DNA of 64,000 nt from Martinezella lusitana (GCF_900094565.1 NZ_FMAF01000013.1:62001-126000), one strand, 5' to 3'; positions 43,992 to 54,046 are shown, counted from the first letter of the stretch. Numbers and translations: made by a program. The notes: generated from the letters alone by a model not told the origin.

Positions 43992-45341
43992 ATGAATGTT
44001 CAGGACGCGAGCGGAAGGGTTCTGCCCTTCGATGTCACACATCGGCTCGTGCTGTCGATCGCGCTTCCGATGACCCTCGGCTTCATGACGACGCCGCTGC
44101 TCGGTCTTGCCGACACCGCCGTCGTCGGCCATCTCGGCCAGCCGGATGCGCTTGCGGGACTTGCGATCGGCGCGGTGCTCTTCGATCTCATCTTCGCAAG
44201 TTTCAACTTTCTGCGCGCCTCCACGACCGGGCTTACCGCACAGGCCTATGGCCGCCATGACCGGCACGAACAGCAGGCGGTCTTCTGGCGTGCCCTGATC
44301 TCGGCACTCGGCTGCGGCTTCCTGATCGTCGTACTGTCGCCCGTCCTGCTCTGGCTCGGCATCAAGCTGATGGGGCCGCAAGGTGCCATTGCCGATGCAA
44401 CACGCACTTACTTCTCCATCCGCATGCTCTCCGGCCCGGCGGCACTTGCCAATTACGCGCTGCTCGGCTTCGTGCTCGGTCGCGGCCAGGGCCGCATCGG
44501 GCTGCTGCTGCAGACCGTCATCAACGGCGTCAACATCGCGCTCGCCATTTTTCTCGGCCTCTGGCTCGGCTGGGGGGTTGCCGGCGTCGCCTGGGGCACG
44601 CTGATCGGTGAGGCGACCGGCACGCTGCTGGGGCTCGCCATCGTGATACGCAGCTTTGCCGCCGAAGAGAGGCCGGCGCGCGCCGAATTGCTGTCGCGCT
44701 CCAAGCTCACGCAGCTCTTCGCGCTCAACCGCGACATCCTCATCCGGACCTTCGTGCTGATCGGCGCATTCACACTAATGACGCGCATCGGCAACAGCTT
44801 CGGCGCGGTGATGCTGGCCGCCAATGCGGTGCTGATGAACTTCTTCCTGCTGTCCGGCTATTATCTCGACGGACTGGCGAACGCCGCAGAGCAGATTACC
44901 GGCCGCTCAATCGGCGCCAACTATCGGCCTGCCTTCGAGCGCGGATTGAAGCTGACCGGGCTTTGGTCCTTCGGGCTGGCGCTTGCCGCTGCCGTGTTCT
45001 TCTTCACCGTCGGCCCGGCGCTGATCCGCCTGCTGACGACTTCGCAGGAGGTTCGCGCCGCTGCCGAAACCTATCTGCCCTGGGCCGCCGTCACGGGTCT
45101 GACAGGCGCTCTCGCCTTCTTGATGGACGGCGTCTTCATCGGCGCCACCTGGTCGCGCGACATGCGCAACCGGATGCTGATGTCCTTCGGTGGCTACCTT
45201 ATAGCGCTTGCGATCCTCGTCCCGACGCTCGGCAATCACGGCCTGTGGATGGCCATGAATGCCTTCCTGCTGTTCCGCGGCATCTTCCTGGCCATGGGCC
45301 TGAAGAAACGGGCCGATCAGACGTTCCGGTTCGCCCAGTAG
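43992..45341 (+). CDS. MATE family efflux transporter (DinF-like)
   Basis: A 449-aa membrane protein with twelve predicted segments in two halves. Characteristic parts are [39 protein letters not shown] and [20 protein letters not shown], then [20 protein letters not shown] and [20 protein letters not shown]. DinF-type members have this pattern. They export drugs or organic cations by ion exchange. The ATG at 43992 follows GGCGCGAAGCAGAT. The last 25 bp overlap the pyrD stop on the other strand. Confidence 0.9.
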   Translation: MNVQDASGRVLPFDVTHRLVLSIALPMTLGFMTTPLLGLADTAVVGHLGQPDALAGLAIGAVLFDLIFASFNFLRASTTGLTAQAYGRHDRHEQQAVFWRALISALGCGFLIVVLSPVLLWLGIKLMGPQGAIADATRTYFSIRMLSGPAALANYALLGFVLGRGQGRIGLLLQTVINGVNIALAIFLGLWLGWGVAGVAWGTLIGEATGTLLGLAIVIRSFAAEERPARAELLSRSKLTQLFALNRDILIRTFVLIGAFTLMTRIGNSFGAVMLAANAVLMNFFLLSGYYLDGLANAAEQITGRSIGANYRPAFERGLKLTGLWSFGLALAAAVFFFTVGPALIRLLTTSQEVRAAAETYLPWAAVTGLTGALAFLMDGVFIGATWSRDMRNRMLMSFGGYLIALAILVPTLGNHGLWMAMNAFLLFRGIFLAMGLKKRADQTFRFAQ

Positions 45342-46405
45342 TCCAGCCTGATGTCGCGCAGGTCGCGGATCGAGCCCGCACGCTCGCGGTCGAGCAGCTT
45401 CGACAGGCCGGCGACGATCTGGCCGGGCAAGCCCGGCCCTTCATAGACCATGCAGGAATAAAGCTGCACCAGATCGGCACCTGCCTTGATCTTCTCCAGC
45501 GCCGTCTCGGCCGACGAGACGCCGCCGACCCCGATGATCGGGAGAGCGCTGCCGACACGGCGGCGCATCTTCGCCAGCACAATGGTCGACTTCTCGAAGA
45601 CCGGCTTGCCGGAAAGGCCACCCGCCTCTTTCGCCTGTCGCTGATCCTTCAACCCATCGCGCGAAAGCGTGGTGTTGGAGACGATCAGGCCGTCCAAAGC
45701 GTGGGCCAAGGTTTCGGCCGCGATGTCGTCCATGCCCTCCTCGGTCAGATCAGGCGCGATCTTCAAGAAGACGGGGATGCGCTTGCCGGCCTTCGCTGCC
45801 TCCTCGTCGCGGGCGGCGAGCACGGCCGACAGCAGCGCCGACAGGCTTTCGCGCCCCTGCAGATCGCGCAGGCCCGGCGTATTGGGCGAAGAAATGTTGG
45901 CGGTGAAATAGCGCGCCACGGAATAGAAGCGGCGAATGCCGGTGACGTAGTCGGCGATGCGGTCGACGCTGTCCTTGTTGGCACCGATATTGACGCCGAT
46001 GATGCCCTTGCCGCGAACAGCCTGCAGCCGGCGGAGAGCCGCTTCATGACCTTCATTGTTGAAGCCGAGGCGGTTGATGACGCCCTCGTCCTCGACGAGA
46101 CGGAAGATGCGCGGGCGCGGATTGCCGGGCTGCGCCTTCGGCGTCACCGTGCCGATTTCGGTAAAGCCGAAACCGAGCTTCAACAGGGCTTCCGGCACCT
46201 CGGCGTTCTTGTCGAAGCCGGCCGCCATGCCGATGGGATTGGCGAAGTCGAGCCCGGCGACGGTCTGGCGCAGGCGCGGATCGGCGCTGACGCGGCAAGC
46301 CGGCACGAGGCCGGACTTCAGCGCCGCAATCGACATGCCATGCGCCGTTTCCGGATCGAGGAGGAAGAGGCCGCGCCGGCCGAGATCACGAAAGGCTCCG
46401 ATCAT
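45317..46405 (-). CDS. pyrD: Dihydroorotate dehydrogenase (quinone), class 2
   Basis: A 362-aa membrane-associated flavoenzyme that oxidises dihydroorotate to orotate in pyrimidine synthesis. The N-terminal helix [20 protein letters not shown] anchors it to the membrane. The catalytic Ser is in [20 protein letters not shown] contacts lie in [28 protein letters not shown] and [19 protein letters not shown]. Class 2 is shown by the N-terminal extension and Ser in place of Cys. The start is 4 bp inside the DUF952 gene's stop, so the two are coupled. Confidence 0.96.
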   Translation of the reverse strand: MIGAFRDLGRRGLFLLDPETAHGMSIAALKSGLVPACRVSADPRLRQTVAGLDFANPIGMAAGFDKNAEVPEALLKLGFGFTEIGTVTPKAQPGNPRPRIFRLVEDEGVINRLGFNNEGHEAALRRLQAVRGKGIIGVNIGANKDSVDRIADYVTGIRRFYSVARYFTANISSPNTPGLRDLQGRESLSALLSAVLAARDEEAAKAGKRIPVFLKIAPDLTEEGMDDIAAETLAHALDGLIVSNTTLSRDGLKDQRQAKEAGGLSGKPVFEKSTIVLAKMRRRVGSALPIIGVGGVSSAETALEKIKAGADLVQLYSCMVYEGPGLPGQIVAGLSKLLDRERAGSIRDLRDIRLDYWANRNV

Positions 46406-46746
46406 TCGGCCATCTCCGGAAAGACATGCGCACCATCGGAACCGATCGGCAGCGGCTTTTCCCAGAGCACCGCCGAAAGCGGCAGCGGCGCGTAGAGATG
46501 CGGGAAGAGATCGCCGCCACGCGAGGGCTCGAACACCAGCTTCTCGCCAAGCACATCGCCGTCGATCGCCACCAGCAGCAGCCCTGCCTGGCCGGCGAAA
46601 TAGAGCTCCGCGGTTTTCACCGCCTGCCTGGCCGTGGACAGATGAATGAAGCCGTCGGTCAGATCGATCGCCGCGCCATTAAAAACGCCGGTTTGTCTGG
46701 CCTGCTGCCAGAGCGCATCCGGCACGATCTTGTAAACCACTGGCAT
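46402..46746 (-). CDS. DUF952 family protein
   Basis: A 114-aa protein with family features [39 protein letters not shown] and [20 protein letters not shown], then [13 protein letters not shown]. This family resembles ADP-ribosyl cyclase or glutathione-S-transferase-like enzymes in parts, but its role is unproven. Starts at 46758 and 46755 are also possible; the ATG at 46746 fits the usual start of the family (VVYKIV). It is upstream of pyrD and overlaps it by 4 bp. Confidence 0.8.
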   Translation of the reverse strand: MPVVYKIVPDALWQQARQTGVFNGAAIDLTDGFIHLSTARQAVKTAELYFAGQAGLLLVAIDGDVLGEKLVFEPSRGGDLFPHLYAPLPLSAVLWEKPLPIGSDGAHVFPEMAE

Positions 46747-46867
46747 CGCGGTCATCATCCCTATGTGAACATTTGCTCTGATAGGGCTTTGCACGAAAAC
46801 CGCCGTCGATGTCCACGGGGAAACGTGCGCGAAGATGCACAGTTAAGCAGAAAATCCGGAGGATGAC

Positions 46868-47296
46868 ATGACGAAGGAAATGAGAATCGGCATCGCGGCC
46901 CTGCTTCTGCCCGCCGCTGTTCTTCTGACTGCACCCGCATTCGCGGCCGAACCGGACGCAACGCGCTTCCAGCTGGAGCGAAGCGGCGATCATTTCGTCC
47001 GCCTCGATCGGCAGACCGGCGCGATGTCCATCTGCCAGGATCAGAACGGCAACCTCGTCTGCCGCATGGCCGCCGACGAGCGCGCCGCCTATGACGACGA
47101 GCTCGACCGTCTCTCCGACCGCGTGACCAAGCTGGAAAAGACCGTTGCCTCCAACAACGGATCAAGCCTTCCGAGCGACGCCGATGTCGATCGCACGCTC
47201 GGCATCATGCAGAAATTCATGCGCGGCTTCATGGGCATGGCGAAGGAATTCCAGAACGAGCAGCCGGACACCAAGCCGCAGCCACAGAAGACCTGA
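46868..47296 (+). CDS. Hypothetical secreted protein with coiled-coil segment
   Basis: A 142-aa protein with a clear signal peptide (RIGIAALLLPAAVLLTAPAFA, cleaved at Ala-x-Ala). The mature part has RFQLERSGDHFVRLDRQTGA, a pair of Cys residues in MSICQDQNGNLVCRM, then a helical DDELDRLSDRVTKLEKTV likely to be a short coiled coil. The tail is Pro/Gln-rich. I do not recognise a named family. The two Cys residues could form a disulfide in the periplasm. The ATG follows GGAGGATGAC. Confidence 0.75.
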   Translation: MTKEMRIGIAALLLPAAVLLTAPAFAAEPDATRFQLERSGDHFVRLDRQTGAMSICQDQNGNLVCRMAADERAAYDDELDRLSDRVTKLEKTVASNNGSSLPSDADVDRTLGIMQKFMRGFMGMAKEFQNEQPDTKPQPQKT

Positions 47297-47437
47297 GGCC
47301 CGGGATAGCTGGGCGATGAAAGCACAGGGATAAAGGACCGTATTCCTATCTCGCCCTTTACTCGCCAAAATGCCTCGGTTAACCTTTTTGCAATGAGTTG
47401 AGCGCCGGGCCATCCGGCGCGCGGATGCTGAGCGGCG

Positions 47438-48091
47438 ATGCTGTCACATGAGCAGATATGGGGTGCGATAGACAGGCTCGCCGAGCGATATGCCTTGACG
47501 CCCTCCGGTCTGGCACGCCGAGCGGGGCTCGATGCTACGTCCTTCAACAAGTCGAAGCGGTTGAGCCAGGACGGGCGCCTGCGCTGGCCATCGACGGAAT
47601 CGATCGCCAAGGTGCTGGATGCGACAGGCGCGAGCCTCGAGCAATTTCTGGGTTTCCTGCGGAGTGGCGAGATGTCCGCCCAGGGAATTTCACCAGCCGG
47701 CAGCTCCATTCCGCTTATCGGTTTTGCCCAGGCAGGCGCCGGCGGTTTCTTCGATGACGGCGGCTTCCCGGCGGGCCAGGGCTGGGATATGGTGGAATTT
47801 CCCGCCGCGACCGGGCATGAGGCCGGCGTCTATGCGCTGGAGATACAGGGTGAAAGCATGCTGCCGCTTTACCGCGACGGCGACATTCTGATCGTCGAAC
47901 CAGGGGCTCAGATCCGGCGAAACGACCGTGTCGTGGTCAAGACCCGCGACGGCGAAGTCATGGCCAAGGTCTTGCTGCGGCAGAGTGCACGCTCGATCGA
48001 GTTGATGTCGCTCAACCCCGAGCACCCCAACCGCAGCTTCGATCTGGCGGATGTGGAATGGATCGCCCGGATCATATGGGCAAGCCAATAG
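47438..48091 (+). CDS. HTH-type regulator with S24 (LexA/CI-like) peptidase domain
   Basis: A 217-aa repressor. The N-terminal domain has a helix-turn-helix at about 20-65 (LTPSGLARRAGLDATSFNKS then WPSTESIAKVLDATG). The S24 domain carries the catalytic pair Ser140 (EIQGESMLPLYRDGD) and Lys177 (DGEVMAKVL); the 37-residue distance matches LexA. A possible Ala-Gly cut site lies at 99-100 in GFAQAGAGG. Self-cleavage on DNA damage or other signal is probable. It is a chromosomal member of the CI-like group and is not close to the prophage. Confidence 0.86.
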   Translation: MLSHEQIWGAIDRLAERYALTPSGLARRAGLDATSFNKSKRLSQDGRLRWPSTESIAKVLDATGASLEQFLGFLRSGEMSAQGISPAGSSIPLIGFAQAGAGGFFDDGGFPAGQGWDMVEFPAATGHEAGVYALEIQGESMLPLYRDGDILIVEPGAQIRRNDRVVVKTRDGEVMAKVLLRQSARSIELMSLNPEHPNRSFDLADVEWIARIIWASQ

Positions 48092-48106
48092 GAAAGTTTT
48101 CTCGGT

Positions 48107-49252
48107 ATGCGTCGTAATATTTTGCTTGGAGGTGTGGCGGGCGCGGTGGTCGGTTCGTGGTTGACGCTGATCGTGGTCCAGCTGGGAGAGCATGGCTTTT
48201 CTCTGCCCCACCGAGGCGCTAGCGGCGCGGTGACGGAAAATCGGCCGGCGACAGCGCCGGCGGAAACCGCCAAGGCCGATCTCACGCCTGCGAAGAATAA
48301 TGATGCGCCAAAGCCCATCGATACAGCTAAGCAGGACGATACGACCTCCAATAAAACGCAGCCGGAAGATCAGACCGGGGCGCCGCCCGCCAAGCCGGCC
48401 GTGGAGATAGCGCCTGGCAGCGATGTAAGTAAGGCTGCGGAAGACAACGCAGCCACTGCTCAGCCGGCAGTGGCGCAAGAGAGCAAGGCCCTTCCCGCCA
48501 CAGCGCAGTCGACCAATGTTTCGGCAAAGCCGAATGAGGCGCCGCCGGCACGGTTCTTGAAAAACACGGACACGCCCTCGGACCAGACTTCAGGGCCAAC
48601 CGAAGTCGCGGCGGACAAGGCCAGCGCCGCATCGACATCGCCGGATCCTGCGCCTGCCGACCAGGCTAAAGTAGATCCGACGCCGGACAACCGGATGCCG
48701 GCCGATCAGATCGACAGGCAGATGGCTGCATCCGAACATCAGACCCTTCCGCCCCGGCCTCAGTCGGAGCAGGCTTCGCTCGGTGATGCGCAGAAACCTG
48801 AGGAGCAGATAAAGCCCATCGAGCTTGTCCGACCCTTCGCGGATCAGGCGGGTGTGCTGACCATTGCGGGCAGGAGCGTGCAGCTCACCGGCATCATCCC
48901 AACCGATGTCGATCGGATGTGCACCGGCCCGAGCGGCAAAAGCTGGCCTTGCGGACTGGCTGCCCGCACCGCATTCCGCATGTATTTGCGCGGACGCACC
49001 ATCGACTGCGACCTGCCGAGCGCGACCTGGCAGGGCACGGTGAAAGGTGCCTGCCGCTATGTTCGCGTCGATCTCAGCGCCTGGCTCGTGCGTTTCGGCT
49101 GGGCCGAGCCGGAACCCGGATCGCCGCTGGCGCCGCTTGTCGACGAAGCAAAGCAGAAGCAGCGCGGCATCTATGGTGACGACCCACGAAAGACTGGAAA
49201 ATCGACCCTTGGGCCTGCTTTGCCCAAGGAAGATCCGCTCAATCCGATCTGA
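48107..49252 (+). CDS. Membrane-anchored SNase-like (thermonuclease family) protein
   Basis: A 381-aa protein. One N-terminal membrane anchor (NILLGGVAGAVVGSWLTLIV) is followed by a long Ala/Pro/Thr/Asp/Lys-rich linker (residues 35-235). The C-terminal domain is SNase-like: VLTIAGRSVQLTGIIPTDVD, CGLAARTAFRMYLRGRTIDC and KGACRYVRVDLSAWLVRFGW. In true SNases Arg35, Glu43 and Arg87 are catalytic; the Glu is not clear here, so it may not be active. The gene starts 16 bp after the S24 regulator stop. Function is unknown. Confidence 0.75.
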   Translation: MRRNILLGGVAGAVVGSWLTLIVVQLGEHGFSLPHRGASGAVTENRPATAPAETAKADLTPAKNNDAPKPIDTAKQDDTTSNKTQPEDQTGAPPAKPAVEIAPGSDVSKAAEDNAATAQPAVAQESKALPATAQSTNVSAKPNEAPPARFLKNTDTPSDQTSGPTEVAADKASAASTSPDPAPADQAKVDPTPDNRMPADQIDRQMAASEHQTLPPRPQSEQASLGDAQKPEEQIKPIELVRPFADQAGVLTIAGRSVQLTGIIPTDVDRMCTGPSGKSWPCGLAARTAFRMYLRGRTIDCDLPSATWQGTVKGACRYVRVDLSAWLVRFGWAEPEPGSPLAPLVDEAKQKQRGIYGDDPRKTGKSTLGPALPKEDPLNPI

Positions 49253-49330
49253 CGCCTTGCTTCCGCCACCAGCTTTTGCCATGAGACGCGCGACTTTTCA
49301 GTCTGCCAAATTCGAAGGACTTCGCCTGTC

Positions 49331-49744
49331 ATGAACAAGCCGCTTTCCGCTCACGAGGCCCTCATCTACGTCATGGTACTGGCCTCGGCCGTCGATCGAA
49401 CGATGAACGACCGGGAACTCAGCCGGATTGGAGAACTCATCCACGCCCTGCCGGTTTTCAAGGGTTTTGACGACGAGACGCTGATCTCGGTCTCCCGCGA
49501 TTGCGCCAAGCTTCTGGCGAACAATGAGGGGCTCGATATCGTACTTGAAACCGTGCGCGACACCTTGCCGGCCCGGCTCTACGACACGGCGTATGCGCTC
49601 GCCGTGGAAGTCGCGTCGGCCGATCTGTCGGTCAAGGCGGAGGAATTGCGCCTTCTCAGCCTGCTTCGCGACCGCCTGGGCCTCGACAAGCTCACCTGCG
49701 CGGCCATCGAGCGCAGCGCGATTGCCCGCTACCGCAAGGCCTGA
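49331..49744 (+). CDS. TerB-like tellurite-resistance family protein
   Basis: A 137-aa all-helical acidic protein. It has LIYVMVLASAVDRTMNDREL, which carries the TerB-type Asp/Glu metal motif at the first helices, and the related AYALAVEVASADLSVKAEEL in the second half, so the fold looks like an internal duplication. TerB proteins bind metal ions; not all act in tellurite resistance. It stands alone without other ter genes. Its stop touches the stop of the gene on the other strand. Confidence 0.82.
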   Translation: MNKPLSAHEALIYVMVLASAVDRTMNDRELSRIGELIHALPVFKGFDDETLISVSRDCAKLLANNEGLDIVLETVRDTLPARLYDTAYALAVEVASADLSVKAEELRLLSLLRDRLGLDKLTCAAIERSAIARYRKA

Positions 49745-50620
49745 TCAATAGAGCCCGTAAGGGAAATAACGCAGATAGATTTCCTGCAGCCTGCCATCGC
49801 GGGACAGAGTGGCGAGGGAATGATTGATCGCCGCCGTCAGATCGGCGTCCTGCTGACGCAGCATGATGGTCATGCCTTCGCCGAGGAACTGCTGGGAGAG
49901 ATAGGGACCGTCGAAAAGGGCGCAGCATTTTTCCGCCGCCGGCGACGATACCCAGAAGGACAGTTGCAAGCCGTCGGCAAAGACGGCATCGATCTTGCCG
50001 TCCTTGACGGCCGCCAGAAGAGCCGCCTTGTCGTCAAACGGCACCGGCTTGATCGCCGGGAAGAAAGCCGCCATCATAGCCTCGTGCATCGTCCCCTTGA
50101 CCACGCCGACGGGGTGTCCGGCAAGCGATGCGGCCGTCGTGCCGCTGATCGGAGCCTTGAGGTTGCGGACGAAACGAGCCGGCAACGTCAGGAAGGGGCG
50201 TGAAAAGGCGAAGGTCTTGCGCAGCTCCGGGGTCACGGCGACGCCGGCAATCACCGCATCGCCCTGCGAAGCCGTGAGCGCCCCCTGCAATTCGTTGAAC
50301 GGTAACGCCTGGATCTGGCATTTGTCCGATATGCCGAGTTCGTCGCAGATCTTGCGGGCGAGCTCGACATGAAAGCCTGCGAGCTTGCCGTTCTGATCGA
50401 CGAAATTGAAGGGCGGGAAATCGATCGAGGTCAGAAACCTCAATCTCACCAAAGAAGACAGATCAGGTTTCGGCAGTCGCTCGCGCGCATCGAACAGGAT
50501 CGGCAGGCTCGGCGGCTTGGCTTCCTGGGCGGCAAGCGGCAAGGCGCACGACATGGCGATCAGCGCCGCGCGCGCCAGAAGCTTCGTTGCGGAGGTTGGC
50601 GACGAAAGGCAAACACGCAT
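49745..50620 (-). CDS. Family 3 extracellular solute-binding protein
   Basis: A 291-aa secreted binding protein. The signal peptide covers about residues 1-32 (LLARAALIAMSCALPLAAQE). The family pattern follows: LRFLTSIDFPPFNFVDQNGK, LAGFHVELARKICDELG, GDAVIAGVAVTPELRKTFAF and SRPFLTLPARFV, then GVVKGTMHEAMMAAFFP and DGKIDAVFADGLQLSFWV. It likely binds an amino acid or small acid, but no permease gene is adjacent. The ATG at 50620 has GGAGGCTGG upstream and is preferred to the longer frame. Confidence 0.88.
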   Translation of the reverse strand: MRVCLSSPTSATKLLARAALIAMSCALPLAAQEAKPPSLPILFDARERLPKPDLSSLVRLRFLTSIDFPPFNFVDQNGKLAGFHVELARKICDELGISDKCQIQALPFNELQGALTASQGDAVIAGVAVTPELRKTFAFSRPFLTLPARFVRNLKAPISGTTAASLAGHPVGVVKGTMHEAMMAAFFPAIKPVPFDDKAALLAAVKDGKIDAVFADGLQLSFWVSSPAAEKCCALFDGPYLSQQFLGEGMTIMLRQQDADLTAAINHSLATLSRDGRLQEIYLRYFPYGLY

Positions 50621-51048
50621 GGTGATGATCCAGCCTCCGGTCGTGTGTATCGATCCCTGATTCACCAACCGATGTAGCAGAGTCATGCCGCAGGGGGAAT
50701 ATCGCGCCAAGGAATGATGGCGGCAGCGTCCGCAAGATGAATGGCGGACGCGTGCCGCACCGGTCGGTTGCGAGATTTTGAACAAGCACAAAATTGCCGT
50801 GGGAATTCGGCCGCATAAGTGCCCTCGTTAGCGGTCGATTAAGCTCTATTGATTGTACTCGCGGCATCGACGACGTCGGCCCGGCAGCCGATCGCATGAT
50901 GCAAGTCGTCCGAGCCTTCTTCGCAAGGTATCCCGCAAATTCGGCTTCATCCGCACATATCAGGCGGCGCGATCCTCACCGTCCTTCCAAGACGAGCGGA
51001 CCCTTGCGCATTCTCCTCGATAAGGGCGCGGCACCCAAATGGACCATC
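50621..51048. other. Gap between binding-protein and chemoreceptor genes
   Basis: A 428-bp divergent gap. The chemoreceptor frame is open upstream to 50794, but the encoded residues are basic and non-conserved, so I treat this as non-coding. The half nearest the receptor is GC-rich. I see no strong promoter or palindrome. Confidence 0.4.
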
Positions 51049-53061
51049 ATGTTCAGGAACCTGAAAATCAAAACCAAGATGCTTGCCGTGATCCTTTTTC
51101 TCGGCCTCATCTCCTTCGCCGGCCTGCTGTATATCGCCGGCGAGTCCCGCAAGGCGGACCAGGCCTACAAGGCCTTCCTCGATCGGGAAGCCATTGCGGC
51201 GACGGAAGGGGCGCGCTCGAATTCCGCCGCACTGGCCGGGGTACTGCAGGCAAGCCTGATGCTGAATTTCGATCCCGGCAGCGATGCCGTCAAGACGGCG
51301 GCGACGGCGGGCAGCAGCTATTTCAGCGAGGCGAAGGATAGGCTGAAGCATGCCGAGAGCCTTGTCCCCGCCCGGAAGCAGCCCATCGACGCGATCCTCG
51401 CCGGACTGGATGACTTGCAAACGCTCACGAACAAGGCGATCGAGCAGCGCAAGAATGGCGACGCCAAAGGCGCCGAGGCGGGCATGGCCGTGGTCAACGA
51501 CAAACTGCTCAAGCTCATGGTGCAGATGCAAGCCAATGGCGATGCGCTGGCAAACCGAATGAACAGCGGCGGCGATGCCTTGTCGGCGGAGGTCAACAGT
51601 GCCATCGATTATACGCTCGGCACCCTTGGTGCCGTGACACTTCTCTCCCTGATCTTCGGCATGTATGTCGCGCAGAAAAGCATTGCTGCGCCGCTGATGC
51701 ATCTGCATCACCGCATGACGACGCTCGCCGGCGGCGATACGGCAAGCGAAATCGAAGGCCACGACCGTCGCGACGAGATCGGCCAGATGGCATCAGCCGT
51801 CGTCGTGTTCCGCGACCACGCGATAGAACGCGCGCGGCTCGCGGCGCAGGCCGAAGCCGACCGGACGCTCAGCGACAGCGAACGCGCTCAACGCGAGGTT
51901 CGGCAGGCTGCCGAGGCAGCGCATCTGCAGCAGGCCGTTCAAGCGGTCGGCGATGGCTTGAAGCGTCTTGCGGAAGGCGATCTCATGACGCGCATCGACA
52001 CCCAATTCGTCGAACATCTCGATCAGCTCCGGCAGGACTTCAACAACGCGCTCCTCAAGCTCGACGGGGCAATGCACGCGGTCGGCGCCAATGCCAGCGC
52101 CATCAACGCCGGTGCCAACGAAGTCCGTGGCGCAGCCGACGAGCTTTCAAGGCGCACGGAACAACAGGCGGCATCGGTCGAGGAAACCGCCGCCGCGCTG
52201 GAACAGATCACCACGACGGTCAAGGACGCCGCCAGGCGTATGCAGGAAGCAAGTCAACTCGTCGTCCATACGCGCGCAGGCGCGGAGCGGTCCGGCGAGG
52301 TCGTTCGCAATGCCGTAGAAGCCATGCAGCAGATCGAAAAATCCTCCGGGGAGATCAGCAACATCATCGGCGTCATCGACGAGATCGCCTTCCAGACCAA
52401 TCTGCTGGCGCTGAACGCCGGCGTCGAAGCCGCCCGCGCCGGCGAGGCCGGCAAGGGCTTTGCCGTCGTCGCCCAGGAAGTGCGCGAGCTGGCGCAACGG
52501 TCCGCCAATGCCGCCAAGGAGATCAAGACGCTCATCGCCACCTCCGAAACGCATGTCCGGACCGGCGTCGGCCTGGTCAACGAAACCGGCAAGGCACTCG
52601 ACGCCATCGTCTCGGACGTGCAGGAAATCAACCGGCATGTACACGCGATCGCCGAAGCCTCGCGCGAGCAGTCGGCCGGCCTGCAGGAGATCAATACCGC
52701 CGTCAACGCCATGGATCACGGCACCCAGCAGAACGCCGCCATGGTGGAGGAAAGCACGGCTGCGAGCCACAGTCTGGCGACCGAGGCCGCCTCTCTGGCG
52801 GCACTCATCGGCCAGTTCCGCACGAGCGGAGGCGAGGCTGCACATGTACGTGCGGCGCCTGCCGCAACCAATGCGCCGCGGCCCACTGCGCGACCCCTGC
52901 CACGACCTGCGCCAGCTCCCGTCATCCGGGCTGTCGACGGCGTGAAGGCACGTCCGGCGCCCTCGCCGGCGCGCGCGCTCGGCCAGAAATTGCTGAGTGC
53001 GTTCAGTGGCAATCAGCCACCGGCCACGACGAGCAAGGACGCGGACTGGACGGAATTCTGA
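51049..53061 (+). CDS. Methyl-accepting chemotaxis protein with CheR-type C-terminal pentapeptide
   Basis: A 670-aa chemoreceptor. The first membrane segment is near residues 11-30 (MLAVILFLGLISFAGLLYIA) and the second near 187-206 (GTLGAVTLLSLIFGMYVAQ), framing a helical periplasmic sensor. A HAMP domain follows (PLMHLHHRMTTLAGGDTASE), then a second HAMP-like region. The signalling domain has VDEETAAALEQITTTVKDAA-like helices and the highly conserved tip IDEIAFQTNLLALNAGVEAA. The protein ends with DWTEF, a CheR/CheB-docking type pentapeptide. The ATG at 51049 is used; no clear ribosome site is present. Confidence 0.93.
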   Translation: MFRNLKIKTKMLAVILFLGLISFAGLLYIAGESRKADQAYKAFLDREAIAATEGARSNSAALAGVLQASLMLNFDPGSDAVKTAATAGSSYFSEAKDRLKHAESLVPARKQPIDAILAGLDDLQTLTNKAIEQRKNGDAKGAEAGMAVVNDKLLKLMVQMQANGDALANRMNSGGDALSAEVNSAIDYTLGTLGAVTLLSLIFGMYVAQKSIAAPLMHLHHRMTTLAGGDTASEIEGHDRRDEIGQMASAVVVFRDHAIERARLAAQAEADRTLSDSERAQREVRQAAEAAHLQQAVQAVGDGLKRLAEGDLMTRIDTQFVEHLDQLRQDFNNALLKLDGAMHAVGANASAINAGANEVRGAADELSRRTEQQAASVEETAAALEQITTTVKDAARRMQEASQLVVHTRAGAERSGEVVRNAVEAMQQIEKSSGEISNIIGVIDEIAFQTNLLALNAGVEAARAGEAGKGFAVVAQEVRELAQRSANAAKEIKTLIATSETHVRTGVGLVNETGKALDAIVSDVQEINRHVHAIAEASREQSAGLQEINTAVNAMDHGTQQNAAMVEESTAASHSLATEAASLAALIGQFRTSGGEAAHVRAAPAATNAPRPTARPLPRPAPAPVIRAVDGVKARPAPSPARALGQKLLSAFSGNQPPATTSKDADWTEF

Positions 53062-53145
53062 GAACGCCGCGATCGTAAACCATTTGGCGAATAGACTGCA
53101 GGCGGCACGTCTTAACGAATGCCGCCTGTTTCGACACGTCAATGC

Positions 53146-53733
53146 CTATCGGTTTGTCAATCTCTTCGAAGAAAGAAGCTGCTCGATATTTTCGGCAGTG
53201 GAGTTGTCTTTCTGTCCGCGCCATTTCAGCAATCTGGCGGGCGCACCGACATAGATGCCGTATGGCTCGGTCTTCCCCTTGACGACGGCATTCGCGCCGA
53301 TGACGCATCCCCTAGCGATATGGGAGCCGCCCAGGATCTTCGCTCCCGCGCCGATCCAGACATCATCTTCGATGACGACAGGCTTCCTCGTGAGACCCTG
53401 CTGGCGGATGGGCTGGGTGAGATCATCGAAATTGTGATCGAAGGATACGACCATGGCATGGGCGGCGATCCGCACATCGTTGCCGATCGAAATCCCGCCA
53501 CTGCCCAACAGAATTGTGTACTCGTTGAAGGAGACGTGATTGCCGATATCGATGCTGCCTTTTTGCGCATCGATGACGACGCCCTTGCGGAAATGCCCCT
53601 TTGCGCCGATGCGAACACTGCCGCGCTTCCAGATGATCGTCGTTCCCAGCGGAATTTTCGTGCTGCGCGATATCGTGAGCACGCCACGCACAAAGATCGC
53701 CTTCAATCTGTAGAACCATGCAATGCCGCGCAT
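53146..53733 (-). CDS. Hexapeptide-repeat acyltransferase (LbH fold)
   Basis: A 195-aa left-handed beta-helix acyltransferase. Hexapeptide turns include VRIGAKGHFRKGVVIDAQKG, SIDIGNHVSFNEYTILLGSG, GISIGNDVRIAAHAMVVSFD and VVIEDDVWIGAGAKILGGSH. The catalytic His is in FDHNFDDLTQPIRQQG, and the C-terminal VVKGKTEPYGIYVGAPARLL is typical of O-acetyltransferases of sugars. It probably modifies a surface polysaccharide. The ATG at 53733 has AAGGAG 7 nt upstream; the longer frame from 53868 is not supported. Confidence 0.9.
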   Translation of the reverse strand: MRGIAWFYRLKAIFVRGVLTISRSTKIPLGTTIIWKRGSVRIGAKGHFRKGVVIDAQKGSIDIGNHVSFNEYTILLGSGGISIGNDVRIAAHAMVVSFDHNFDDLTQPIRQQGLTRKPVVIEDDVWIGAGAKILGGSHIARGCVIGANAVVKGKTEPYGIYVGAPARLLKWRGQKDNSTAENIEQLLSSKRLTNR

Positions 53734-53851
53734 AAGGACGCTCCTTTCAAGGGGCACTCCTTTTGCCATTCTTGTCTGGCACCCACCTGAATGAGCCAGC
53801 ATATGGCGACGCGGAGGCGAGGCGGCAAGTGTTGCCGTTTTCTTGCATCCT

Positions 53852-54046
53852 TCACCTACGCTCCGCAAGGCCTGTGATCAAGGCAACCGCGCCAAAGCCT
53901 GCGGCCGTTGCACAGACGGCAACCCAGCCACCAAAATCCCATGCGGTGCCGGCAAGCGCCGAGCCCAGCGTGCCGCCGAGAAAGAAGATGCCGACGAAGA
54001 GACCATTGATGCGTCGAGCTGGCGAAGCCATGAGCGCCGATTGCGC
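53852..54046 (-). pseudogene. Remnant of an MFS transporter (C-terminal end)
   Basis: The minus-strand frame reads INGLFVGIFFLGGTLGSALA, AGTAWDFGGWVAVCATAAG and FGAVALITGLAERR to a stop at 53852-53854. This is the last two membrane segments of an MFS-type transporter. Everything upstream of about 54046 is missing, and the other remnant (LysR) begins at that point. It is a fragment, not a gene; an ATG at 54031 is fortuitous. Confidence 0.78.

Noticed and set aside
48107-49252. Active thermonuclease call for the SNase-like protein
   Set aside because: The catalytic Glu and Arg pattern is not clear and the domain is preceded by a long low-complexity linker, so only the family level is reported.
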